DNA of 64,000 bases, from the NCBI GenBank assembly GCA_034006965.1, contig JAVERU010000001.1, positions 1-64,000 on the forward strand. Reading direction: 5' to 3'. Positions within the stretch are counted from its first letter, which is position 1. Each line of letters starts with the position of its first letter. Positions 27,770-36,631 of the stretch are shown one piece after another. The translations under genes were made by a program, and so were the position numbers. Origin of the DNA: Perlabentimonas sp034006965. GTDB lineage: Bacteria > Bacteroidota > Bacteroidia > Bacteroidales > Tenuifilaceae. The notes under the pieces are model-generated. The model was not told where the DNA came from. It saw only the letters and a list, made by a program, of their open reading frames with translations, and did no database searches.

Positions 27770-30763
27770 ATGAAGTATAAACTAACTCTTCTTATTCCGC
27801 TACTAATCCTTCTATCACTTTTTTCTTTCTCGCAAGTTAGGGTTACAGGGACTGTAGTTGATGAGAATAACGATCCACTTCCGGGTGTTGCGGTAGTTAT
27901 TAAAGGGACTACTAGAGGAACTTCTACCGATCTTGATGGTAAATACGCCATTGAGGCAACTGCTCAAGAAGAACTATTCTTCTCAATGGTGGGCATGGTA
28001 TCGCAAACTATTGCTATTGGCGATAAAACCGTTATCAATGTTGTATTAGAAAACGAAACGGCTCTTTTAGATGAGGTTATTGTTGTTGGATATGGAACGC
28101 AAAGGGCACGAGATTTAACTGCACCAATTGTTCGGGTTAGAGGAGAGGACCTGGCAAAACAGTCAACCTCCAATGCCATGCAGGCCTTACAGGGTAAGGC
28201 TGCTGGTGTTCAAGTTATCAGCAGCGGAGTCCCGGGTCGGGGCCCGTCGGTTAAAGTTAGGGGAATTGGTTCCATTGGCGATTACGCCAACCCTCTTTTT
28301 GTTGTTGATGGAGTGTTTGTTGATAATATTGATTTTTTAGGCTCTGCCGACATTGAAGACATAACCGTTTTAAAAGATGCTTCTGCTGCTGCAATTTACG
28401 GGGTGCGAGCCGCAAACGGGGTAATTCTGGTTACCACCAAAAAGGGAAGAAGTGGTGAACCCAACGTTAGCTATAGCGGATACCTAGGCTACCAAGTACC
28501 AGTTAACATAATGAAACTAGCCACAAAAGAGCAATATATTACCGCTCTTAACGAAGCTAATGCTAATCTCACCGGTTATGTTCCTAGAGATCCAGCAGAC
28601 TACCCAACCAGCACCGATTGGTATCAGGAGTTAGTTCGTATTGCCCCAATGACCAATCATAGCTTTGACATATCTGGTTCTGATGAGAACAACAGCTACT
28701 CGTTTGGGGGTAGCTACCTATTCCAAAATGGCATAATGGACTCAAAGAATCAATACGAAAGGTTTAACCTAAGGGTAAAACTCGATCAGGATGTTAACAA
28801 GTACTTAAAGGTTGGTTTTAACAACATCCTTTCCAGAACTAACCAGTATAATCCTAACGAGGGTGCTTTTTTTGGTGCCTTTGTTAATCCTCCGGTTTAC
28901 CCGGTTTACGATGACAACAATGTTGATGCCTATCCTGTTAGATTTGGGTCACCTCAATCATTTGGCTATGGGAACCAGTATGGTAACCCAGTTGCGGCAG
29001 CCTACTACCCCGAAAGCTATGAGAAGGGGAATAAGCTGGTATTTAGTGCATACGCTGAGTTTTACCCAATAAAAGATAAGCTAACCTTTAAAACTGCATA
29101 CAATCAAGATATTACTAACTATACACCCCGCAACTATACCCCTGAGTATAATGTTGGGGGCTCTCAGGGGGTAAGAAGTTCAAGCCTTACAAAAACATCG
29201 GGTAGTGCATCAAAGCAAATACTCGACAATCTATTAACCTTTAATAATAGAACTGGTGCTCACTCCTTTTCAATACTTCTTGGCCAGTCTACTCGAATTG
29301 AGCGATACGAGTTTCTTGCAGGGTCTGCATTAAACGTTCCTGGGTTTGATGATCAATCAAAATACATCGTAACGGGATCATTCAGAAATAGGGATGCGTG
29401 GGACGGTGGTTCGAGATACCATGGAGTCTCTTTCTTTACCCGTGGTACCTACAGCTACAACAGCAAGTATATGGCCACCCTAACCTTCAGGGCCGATGGT
29501 AGCTCAAAGTACCAAAAGAAATGGGGCTATTTCCCCTCCATTGGTTTGGGATGGGACTTAACGCAAGAAGATTTCATGAAGGATCAGAAGTGGTTCAGCT
29601 ATCTTAAGCTTAGGGGAAGCTGGGGGCTGCTCGGAAACGATAACGTTCCCGCAAACTCGGCTGTTATCCTGGGACAAACAGGGCCAGGTAGTTCAGCAAT
29701 TTTTGGCAATACCCTGGTTGATGGAGTTGGTGCCCAAACCGTTCTGCAAAACTTTTTGCGTTGGGAGGTAGTTAGCGAGTTTAACCTAGGGGTTGATTTT
29801 GTGGCAAAAAACACCAAGCTATCGGGCGATTTGGATTTATATCACCGAGTAACCAACAATGTGGTGTTTTATGCCCCCATAGCCACCGGCGGAGGTGTTG
29901 CTGAACTTCTGGCTAACAACGGAAAGGTGCTAAATATGGGTATTGAGCTAATGCTCAACTGGCGCGACAACATAACCGATAATTTACGCTACAACATTAG
30001 CTTCAATGCTACTACAGTCCACAATAGGGTGCTTGAGCTTGAGGGTCGCGATTTTATTCCTGGAGCCTACGTTCGTGGCAACTACACCACAAGAACAGCC
30101 GTTGGGCATCCTATCGGTTCCTTCTATGGATACGAAATTGCGGGGGTGTACGCCAGCGAAGGTCAGGCATTGCAAGATCCTGTTAGCCAGACCATAAAAG
30201 ACAAGGGTTTCTTCAAGTACAAGGATCAGAACGGTGATAATATCATTAATAATGAGGATAAAGTGTACCTGGGGAGCGCAATCCCTTGGTTAATTACTGG
30301 CATTGACTATGGGATGAACTACAAAGAGCTCGACTTTAGCCTCTCCCTCTACAGCCAAGTTGGCAATAAAATACTGAATGCCAAGAGGATGATTCGCGAT
30401 GTGTTTGCCGATGGTAACTACGACCAAGACTTCGTAGAGAACAGGTGGACCCCAGAGAACAAATCCGATAAGTATCCTTCCGCCCAGGCCTACAACTTCT
30501 CATTCACTCAGCAGGCTAACGACTTCTTTGTTGAGGATGGTTCATTCATTAGGATTCAGAATATACAGATAGGATACACCACCAATAAGATTAAGAACAT
30601 TCAGATGCTGAGGTTTTACATTTCAGCCCAAAGACCCTACTCCTTTTTCACCTACAATGGGTTTACACCTGAAATTGGAGGAAACCCTATTAGCGCTGGT
30701 GTGGATAACTCCATATACCCCATGCAGGCAATTTACACCATTGGTTTGAATGCTAACTTTTAA
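27770..30763 (+). CDS. SusC/RagA TonB-linked outer-membrane transporter of the beta-glucan PUL
   Basis: This 997-residue protein has a signal peptide (ending FSFSQ), a carboxypeptidase-D-like domain at about 23-95 (DPLPGVAVVIKGT), a TonB-box-like LDEVIVVGYG, a plug at about 110-225 (KVRGIGSI, PLFVVDGVFVD) and a barrel ending in phenylalanine. It lacks an STN domain, consistent with control by the membrane-tethered LuxR-type regulator upstream rather than by a sigma/FecR pair. With the SusD encoded 11 bases later it should import the oligosaccharides released by the GH144-like lipoproteins of the operon. Confidence 0.94.
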   Translation: MKYKLTLLIPLLILLSLFSFSQVRVTGTVVDENNDPLPGVAVVIKGTTRGTSTDLDGKYAIEATAQEELFFSMVGMVSQTIAIGDKTVINVVLENETALLDEVIVVGYGTQRARDLTAPIVRVRGEDLAKQSTSNAMQALQGKAAGVQVISSGVPGRGPSVKVRGIGSIGDYANPLFVVDGVFVDNIDFLGSADIEDITVLKDASAAAIYGVRAANGVILVTTKKGRSGEPNVSYSGYLGYQVPVNIMKLATKEQYITALNEANANLTGYVPRDPADYPTSTDWYQELVRIAPMTNHSFDISGSDENNSYSFGGSYLFQNGIMDSKNQYERFNLRVKLDQDVNKYLKVGFNNILSRTNQYNPNEGAFFGAFVNPPVYPVYDDNNVDAYPVRFGSPQSFGYGNQYGNPVAAAYYPESYEKGNKLVFSAYAEFYPIKDKLTFKTAYNQDITNYTPRNYTPEYNVGGSQGVRSSSLTKTSGSASKQILDNLLTFNNRTGAHSFSILLGQSTRIERYEFLAGSALNVPGFDDQSKYIVTGSFRNRDAWDGGSRYHGVSFFTRGTYSYNSKYMATLTFRADGSSKYQKKWGYFPSIGLGWDLTQEDFMKDQKWFSYLKLRGSWGLLGNDNVPANSAVILGQTGPGSSAIFGNTLVDGVGAQTVLQNFLRWEVVSEFNLGVDFVAKNTKLSGDLDLYHRVTNNVVFYAPIATGGGVAELLANNGKVLNMGIELMLNWRDNITDNLRYNISFNATTVHNRVLELEGRDFIPGAYVRGNYTTRTAVGHPIGSFYGYEIAGVYASEGQALQDPVSQTIKDKGFFKYKDQNGDNIINNEDKVYLGSAIPWLITGIDYGMNYKELDFSLSLYSQVGNKILNAKRMIRDVFADGNYDQDFVENRWTPENKSDKYPSAQAYNFSFTQQANDFFVEDGSFIRIQNIQIGYTTNKIKNIQMLRFYISAQRPYSFFTYNGFTPEIGGNPISAGVDNSIYPMQAIYTIGLNANF

Positions 30764-30774
30764 AAAACTTCGCC

Positions 30775-32262
30775 ATGAAAAGTTTAAAATTAATGTTCAG
30801 CATACTACTTATTCTTGCATTCACTAATTGTGAAGATTTCCTCGACCTAAGGCCAGAGGGAACAATTCCTACTACCGGAATAGACTATACAAAACCAGAG
30901 AATATATTTCTCCCAGTTAGTGCTTCCTATGCAAAGCTTCGGTCGTATGGTGCTCATGTTTTCCCTTACATTGGGGCCTTTGAGATTGCCTCCGATAATG
31001 CCGATAAAGGAAGTACCCCTGAGGACAACCCCTCAATGAAGGAGATTGACGACCTAGCCTACCAGGCAACCAATAGCTTAATTAACGACTTATGGAATGG
31101 CTATTTCGATATTGTTAGCGGGGCCAACTTCGCTATTCATCAAATGCCCCTTTTTGTTGAAAATCTTCTAAATGCTGCCGATAAGCAATATGCACTCCAA
31201 TGCCAGGGTGAAGTGAAAACCATCAGGGCCTATGCCTATTTTAACTTAACCCGAGTTTTTGGGCGAGTACCCATAATTGACACAACCCTAACATCGGAGC
31301 AGCTAGCCTCTGTTTCACAGGCAACCACACAACAACTATACGAGTTTATTGAAAAAGACCTTGAGGAGGCAATTAACGTTTTGCCGGATTTCTATTCAAG
31401 CGAATGGAGTGGCCGAATTTCAAAATACACTGCCATGGCTATTAAAGCAAAGGTCCATTTATATCAGGCTGAGTGGGATTCGGTTGCATCGCTCACCGAC
31501 AGAATTATTGCATCGGGCAGGTTTAATCTGCTTAACGACTTCAGGGAGGTGTTTAGCATTGATGGTGAGAACAGCCGCGAGTCGCTTTTCGAAGTTCAAA
31601 GCTCAACACTTGGCAACACCACAGGGCCAACCACTTACCTTGAATACGCCTATGTTCAGGGCCCAAGGGGTAACACCCCAAGCAATATGCAGGGCTGGGG
31701 ATTTTGCACACCAAGCCAAAACCTAATCGACTTTTTCGATGCGAGAGGCGAGGTAATTCGGCCATTTACCACATTGCTCTACAGAGGGACAACAACCCCC
31801 GAGGGCGATTTCATTTCGAATAGCTGCACAAACCCCGTTTATAACGGCAAGGTTTACACTCCATCATACTATAACAACTGGAATTTCAATGGCTATGGTT
31901 TTGACCATAACATTAGGATACTAAGGTATGCCGATGTGCTGCTTATGCATGCCGAGGCATTGGTTAATGGGGCTGCTGTACCATTAACTAGCGGACTAAC
32001 AGCCGATATGGCCGTTAATTTGGTAAGAGAAAGGGCTGGTCTTGACCCCATTACAGGAGTTACCCTGCAAGATATTTGGGACGAACGCAGGGCCGAGCTG
32101 GCCATGGAGCAGGACAGGTTTTTTGACCTTATCCGCACCGGCCAAGCTCCAACTGCCCTTGCTCACAAAGGCTTTACCGTGGGCAAGCATGAGGTGTATC
32201 CCATCCCGGCAGCACAGCTACAACTTAATCAGAACTTGACACAAAATCAAGGATATAACTAA
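30775..32262 (+). CDS. SusD/RagB-family nutrient-binding lipoprotein of the beta-glucan PUL
   Basis: This 495-residue lipoprotein has its lipobox at LAFTNC (about residue 20). It has the classical SusD architecture: TPR helices at about 70-260, then a RagB-type C-terminal region with NLVRERAGLDPI, WDERRAELAMEQDRFFDLIRTG and the terminal IPAAQLQLNQNLTQN segment. It is the partner of the preceding SusC (gap of 11 bases). The sequence is complete, with no sign of damage. Confidence 0.94.
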   Translation: MKSLKLMFSILLILAFTNCEDFLDLRPEGTIPTTGIDYTKPENIFLPVSASYAKLRSYGAHVFPYIGAFEIASDNADKGSTPEDNPSMKEIDDLAYQATNSLINDLWNGYFDIVSGANFAIHQMPLFVENLLNAADKQYALQCQGEVKTIRAYAYFNLTRVFGRVPIIDTTLTSEQLASVSQATTQQLYEFIEKDLEEAINVLPDFYSSEWSGRISKYTAMAIKAKVHLYQAEWDSVASLTDRIIASGRFNLLNDFREVFSIDGENSRESLFEVQSSTLGNTTGPTTYLEYAYVQGPRGNTPSNMQGWGFCTPSQNLIDFFDARGEVIRPFTTLLYRGTTTPEGDFISNSCTNPVYNGKVYTPSYYNNWNFNGYGFDHNIRILRYADVLLMHAEALVNGAAVPLTSGLTADMAVNLVRERAGLDPITGVTLQDIWDERRAELAMEQDRFFDLIRTGQAPTALAHKGFTVGKHEVYPIPAAQLQLNQNLTQNQGYN

Positions 32263-32307
32263 CCCAAACAATTCACTTTCACTTTGTTTAACTAAAAATT
32301 AATTACT

Positions 32308-33177
32308 ATGAAAAACAAGTTCAGAATTATTGGAGCATTACTTTTTGGAGCAATGCTTATGACATCTTTGCTAATGACTTCATGTGAAGATGATGACCCC
32401 GATCCAAACGATGGGAAAACTGATCCAAGTACCATTGCTACTGCAAATTTAGTTGCGTACTTTCCGTTTGATGGAAATGCTACTGAGCAAATTTCTTCTC
32501 TTTCTCCTACCATGTCGCCCAATGTAACATATGTTGCTGGTCGTCGTGGCCAAGCTTACCAAGGGGGAAATGAAGTTCACTTGCTTTATGACCTACCCAC
32601 AAATAGCAAGCTAAAATCTCTCACCTCATTTACGTTGGCAATGTGGTTTAAATCACCCCTAGTTACAGGGGATCCTGAACCAACAGTTTTTGAGATTGGC
32701 AAATCAACTGATTTATTTTGGGGTAACCTTAAGTTTGCTTTGAACCGTTTGGATGCAACAGCCGATTCTTTAATGCTAAAAGCTTTTTTCTATAAGGATG
32801 GTGCCGAATGGTCAGGTCAGCATATTAGCTACTCTAACAGTGTTTTCCAGGTAAATATGTGGATGCACCTTGTTATTCAGTATGACGCTGCCACTTCAAA
32901 GTATATGATATACAAGGATGGCGTTAGGGTTGATACTAATGAAGGCGTTGAAAACAGAAAAGCTGGCCCTGATGGTCCTGCGTTAGGTCCTTTGGCTTTC
33001 GTTGATGCCGATGTAATCAACATCGGTGCTTGGCGTACAAAATCTGAAGGAACAGCTGACGATGCTTGGATGGGCTGGTTTATGGGTAACCTAGATGAGC
33101 TCCGTGTATACGACAAAGCCCTTACAGGCGTAGAGGTTAAAGCGCTATACGATGCAGAGGTTTCTCAAATTGAATAG
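32308..33177 (+). CDS. LamG/concanavalin-A-like surface lipoprotein
   Basis: This 289-residue lipoprotein (lipobox LLMTSC at about residue 26) has an acidic linker (DDDPDPNDG) and a LamG-like laminin/concanavalin fold at about 55-280 (LVAYFPFDGNATEQ, FTLAMWFKSP, LDELRVYDKALTGVEVKALYD). Such proteins often sit third in a PUL, in the position of SusE/SusF-like surface glycan-binding proteins. It probably helps capture the polysaccharide at the cell surface. No catalytic residues of LamG-fold glycosidases are evident, so binding is the preferred role. Confidence 0.85.
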   Translation: MKNKFRIIGALLFGAMLMTSLLMTSCEDDDPDPNDGKTDPSTIATANLVAYFPFDGNATEQISSLSPTMSPNVTYVAGRRGQAYQGGNEVHLLYDLPTNSKLKSLTSFTLAMWFKSPLVTGDPEPTVFEIGKSTDLFWGNLKFALNRLDATADSLMLKAFFYKDGAEWSGQHISYSNSVFQVNMWMHLVIQYDAATSKYMIYKDGVRVDTNEGVENRKAGPDGPALGPLAFVDADVINIGAWRTKSEGTADDAWMGWFMGNLDELRVYDKALTGVEVKALYDAEVSQIE

Positions 33178-33191
33178 CTACTCAAAATAAT

Positions 33192-33227
33192 CAATGGGTG
33201 AAGGGGCTACTAATCCTTCACCCATTG
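33192..33227 (+). promoter_or_regulatory. Perfect intercistronic hairpin between LamG and GH144-like genes
   Basis: A 13-bp perfect stem (33192-33204 with 33215-33227) has a 10-base loop and starts 15 bases after the LamG stop codon. Only three T residues follow, so it is a weak terminator at best. It may be a partial attenuator or an mRNA 3' end stabiliser that makes SusC/SusD/LamG more abundant than the enzymes downstream. Confidence 0.6.
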
Positions 33228-33247
33228 TTTAACCCCAATCTTAAATA

Positions 33248-34903
33248 ATGAAGGTCTTAACCATAATATTACTTACCCTTACATTTATCTCATTGGCCTG
33301 TAAGGATGAAAATTCCGCTGACAATACGCCTAAGGACTTAGCGGTGGATTCTGTTTACGTAAACAGCATCTACGCGAGGAATAACAGTACAATTTACAAT
33401 GTTGATTATCAAAAACAGCTAATAACAATAACGTTCAACGATAAAGTTGATACCACCGAGTGGGATAACTCCAGGCTCTTCATAGCTGGAGGTGTAGGTA
33501 CAAACTACACACATAAATTTGACAATTCAAGCAAGTATCTATATATAGAGCCTGTGGATCAACTAAATCCACTTGCAACATATCGATTGTTTTTTGAACC
33601 TGGAGTTAACCTGGGTGGCAATTTTACCGAACGCTACTCTATTACCTTCAAAACCCAAATCGATAGCACACCCAAATTTCCAATTATTCCCGATGAGGAG
33701 TTGCTCACCCTTATCCAACAGCAAACCTTCAAATACTTTTGGGATTATGCTCACCCTGTATCGGGTTTAATAAGGGAGAGACTCGGGTCAGGTGAGGTGG
33801 TTACCTCGGGTGGAAGCGGTTTTGGTATGATGGCCATTCTGGTTGGCATTGAAAGAGATTTTATTACTCGTGAGCAGGGTTTTGAAAGGCTAAACACCAT
33901 TGTGAACTTTTTAAGCAATCCCGAAACCGATAGGTTTCACGGGGCATTCTCACATTGGCTTAATGGAAGCACTGGCAAAGCCATTCCTTTTAGCGCCAAG
34001 GATAACGGTGGCGATTTGGTTGAAACAGCTTTCCTAATGCAAGGTTTGCTCACGGCTAAGGAGTACTTTAAAAATGGTAGTGCCGAGGAACAAGCAATGT
34101 GCGAAGCCATTCAGGAGCTATACGAGGGTGTGGAGTGGAGCTGGTACCGAAGAGACCATCAAAACACCCTTTACTGGCACTGGTCGCCCAACTACGGCTG
34201 GGAAATGAACCACCAAATTAGGGGGTGGGACGAGGCACTTGTCGTTTACGTTTTGGCCGCTGGTTCACCAACCTACCCAATTACCAAAGAAGTATACGAT
34301 GAGGGATGGGCAAGGAATGGAGCTTACCCAATGGTAAATAACAAAACCTTTTACAACATTCAACTACCCCTTGGCCACGATTATGGCGGGCCACTATTCT
34401 TCTCGCATTACTCTTTTCTGGGTCTTGATCCAAGAAATCTTAGCGATCTGTACGCCAACTACTGGGAGCAAAATGTTGCCCACTCATTGATAAATAGAGC
34501 CTACTGCATAGCAAACCCAAATAAATATTATGGCTACTCAGCAGAATGTTGGGGCTTAACCGCAAGCGATATTCAAAATGGATACACCGCTAGCTCCCCC
34601 ACCAACGATAGGGGAGTAATTGCCCCAACCGCAGCCATTTCTTCTATTGCCTACACCCCAGAGGAAAGCCTTGCAGCGCTTAGGTTCTTCTACTACGTTT
34701 TGGGCGATAGGCTATGGGGTGAGTACGGTTTTTTCGATGCTTTTAATCTTTCATCAATTTGGTTCGCATCATCATACCTAGCCATTGACCAAGGGCCAAT
34801 TGTTTGTATGATTGAAAACTATAGAACGGGGTTGCTATGGGAAACATTTATGCTCAACGAGAGTGTACAGGATGGACTAGTTAAGCTTGGTTTTTCATTC
34901 TAA
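33248..34903 (+). CDS. GH144-like (PF10091 glycoamylase domain) lipoprotein, probable endo-beta-1,2-glucanase
   Basis: This 551-residue lipoprotein has lipobox ISLAC (about residue 18), an Ig-like (Big_5 type) domain at about 30-140 and a C-terminal (alpha/alpha)6 PF10091 domain at about 155-550. Typical family segments are KYFWDYAHP, GSGFGMMAI, RGWDEALVVYVLAAGSP, GFFDAFN, and the closing IDQGPIVCMIENYRTGLLW. Family knowledge: characterised PF10091 enzymes of this type in Bacteroidota form GH144 and cleave beta-1,2-glucan internally. It should act at the cell surface or in the periplasm. Co-localisation with GH94, GH35 and GH3 genes supports beta-1,2-glucan as substrate; the exact activity is inferred. 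Confidence 0.85.
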   Translation: MKVLTIILLTLTFISLACKDENSADNTPKDLAVDSVYVNSIYARNNSTIYNVDYQKQLITITFNDKVDTTEWDNSRLFIAGGVGTNYTHKFDNSSKYLYIEPVDQLNPLATYRLFFEPGVNLGGNFTERYSITFKTQIDSTPKFPIIPDEELLTLIQQQTFKYFWDYAHPVSGLIRERLGSGEVVTSGGSGFGMMAILVGIERDFITREQGFERLNTIVNFLSNPETDRFHGAFSHWLNGSTGKAIPFSAKDNGGDLVETAFLMQGLLTAKEYFKNGSAEEQAMCEAIQELYEGVEWSWYRRDHQNTLYWHWSPNYGWEMNHQIRGWDEALVVYVLAAGSPTYPITKEVYDEGWARNGAYPMVNNKTFYNIQLPLGHDYGGPLFFSHYSFLGLDPRNLSDLYANYWEQNVAHSLINRAYCIANPNKYYGYSAECWGLTASDIQNGYTASSPTNDRGVIAPTAAISSIAYTPEESLAALRFFYYVLGDRLWGEYGFFDAFNLSSIWFASSYLAIDQGPIVCMIENYRTGLLWETFMLNESVQDGLVKLGFSF

Positions 34904-34964
34904 CCAAAGCCTTTGCAAAACCTACATACCCAAAAATTTGAATAATGATTAGACTACATATGCC

Positions 34965-36347
34965 ATGAGAATTTCTTACTTTATTGTGGTAATTGTTTTG
35001 GCAATTACAGCTTGCAGTGAGCCACAAAAACAAACGTTCAAATCGCAAGGAAAGATTGATTTTCAACTTACTAAAGAATATGAAGAAATGCTAGATTCTA
35101 TACAGCAGAAAACCTTCCTTTTCTTTGTGAATGAGCACCATCCCGAGTGGGGAATTGTGAAAGACCGAGCTGCACACTGGGCTCCATCGAGCATTGCCGC
35201 CTCTGGCTTTGGGCTGCCAAGCTTTGCCATTGGGGTTGAGAGAAACTGGATGCCTCGCGAGCAAGCCGCACAGATTACCCTCAACATGTTAAAGTTTTAT
35301 GCCAACTCCACACAAAGTGCCGACACCAATGCTGCGGGATATAAAGGCTTTTACTACCACTTTCATAAAATGGATTCGGGTACTAGGGAGTGGGATTGTG
35401 AACTTTCATCGATTGATACAGGTCTCCTTTTAATGGGGGTAATCTTTGCAAGAAATTATTACAATCAGAATAATGCCACTGAAAAGCAGATTAGGTCATT
35501 AGCAACCCTGCTTACAGAGCGAGTTGATTGGAATTTCATGCAGATGCCAGCAGGGGGTGATTATGCTCACACCATTTCGATGGGTTGGTACCCCGAATCG
35601 GGGCAACACCATATGGGTTGGAGCGGCTACAACGAGGCGCTGTTCCTTTACATTCTGGCTGCAGGCTCAGGAATGGATAACGTGGAGCGAAGCTACAATG
35701 CCTGGCTTAGCACCTACAAATGGAATACCCCTTACGAGGGGCTTTCGCACGCAGCATTCCCTCCGCTTTTCGGTCATCAATTTTCCCATGCATTCATCGA
35801 TTTTCGTGGATTAGCTGATGAATATATGAAGAAGAAAGGGATTGACTACTTCGAGAACTCGCGTCGGGCAACCTATGTTCAGCGTCAGTATGCCATCGAT
35901 AACCCCCACGGCTGGGTAGGCTACGACTCCCTTTGCTGGGGTATTACAGCCAGCGATGGGCCAACGGATACACACAACTTTGATGATAAAGTTTTTTTAG
36001 GCTATGCTGGAAGAGGAGCAAGTGGCCCCGATTACAACTATTTCGACGATGGAACAATCGCTCCCTACGGTCCGCTGGCGTCGTTGCCCTTTGCACCCGA
36101 GATAGTATTACCAACCATAGAATCGATGATTGAGCGGAATGGAAATAGAATTTGGGGAAAGTACGGCTTTTACGATGCCTTTAACCACACCGCCAATTGG
36201 GTAAACGATGATTTTGTGGGTATTGCTCAAGGCCCAATGCTAATCATGATTGAAAACTTTAGAACCGGGCTTGTTTGGAACTACGTAATGCAGGACCCAA
36301 TTATCCAAAAGGGATTAAATAAGCTTGGGTATGAATATATACAGTGA
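34965..36347 (+). CDS. Second GH144-like (PF10091) lipoprotein
   Basis: This 460-residue lipoprotein (lipobox AITAC, about residue 17) lacks the Ig-like domain of its upstream paralogue and consists essentially of the PF10091 (alpha/alpha)6 domain at about 40-455. The shared landmarks are QKTFLFFVNEHHPEWG, GFGLPSFAIGVER, WSGYNEALFLYILAAGSG, CWGITASDGP, GFYDAFN and GIAQGPMLIMIENFRTGLVW. Two GH144-like proteins in a row may divide labour between long chains at the surface and oligosaccharides in the periplasm. The 61-base gap supports co-transcription. Confidence 0.85.
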   Translation: MRISYFIVVIVLAITACSEPQKQTFKSQGKIDFQLTKEYEEMLDSIQQKTFLFFVNEHHPEWGIVKDRAAHWAPSSIAASGFGLPSFAIGVERNWMPREQAAQITLNMLKFYANSTQSADTNAAGYKGFYYHFHKMDSGTREWDCELSSIDTGLLLMGVIFARNYYNQNNATEKQIRSLATLLTERVDWNFMQMPAGGDYAHTISMGWYPESGQHHMGWSGYNEALFLYILAAGSGMDNVERSYNAWLSTYKWNTPYEGLSHAAFPPLFGHQFSHAFIDFRGLADEYMKKKGIDYFENSRRATYVQRQYAIDNPHGWVGYDSLCWGITASDGPTDTHNFDDKVFLGYAGRGASGPDYNYFDDGTIAPYGPLASLPFAPEIVLPTIESMIERNGNRIWGKYGFYDAFNHTANWVNDDFVGIAQGPMLIMIENFRTGLVWNYVMQDPIIQKGLNKLGYEYIQ

Positions 36348-36472
36348 AATCCATGTCGTTGAGATAAAGATATTCCTTATACGATAATTCAAGGCTTCAC
36401 CCTTCGACCCTTCGACAGGCTCATTGCAGGCAGGCGGATTCGAAGCCTGATTGTGTTAACTAAACAACATTA

Positions 36473-36586
36473 ATGCAGTTCAATCATAATTTCTTAAGAT
36501 ACGCATTGCTTCCTGGGATTATTCCCAAACATGCCAAAGATTACCTCGCCTCAATGGATGAGGTAATAATTGAAAAACCATTATGA
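36473..36586 (+). CDS. Small ORF of 37 residues, unrecognised
   Basis: An ATG at 36473 opens a 37-codon frame rich in sensible codons (product begins MQFNHNFLRYALLPG, ends VIIEKPL). It lies in the 284-base gap between the second GH144-like gene and the large glycosidase gene. I do not recognise it. It could be a remnant of a transposase or a real microprotein. The same gap holds a short CAGGCAGGC motif at about 36427-36435, as in the palindromic repeats elsewhere in the window. Confidence 0.25.
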   Translation: MQFNHNFLRYALLPGIIPKHAKDYLASMDEVIIEKPL

Positions 36587-36631
36587 ACTTAAAATGCTGG
36601 TAATTAAGAGTAATAATAAAAAATTATCAAA

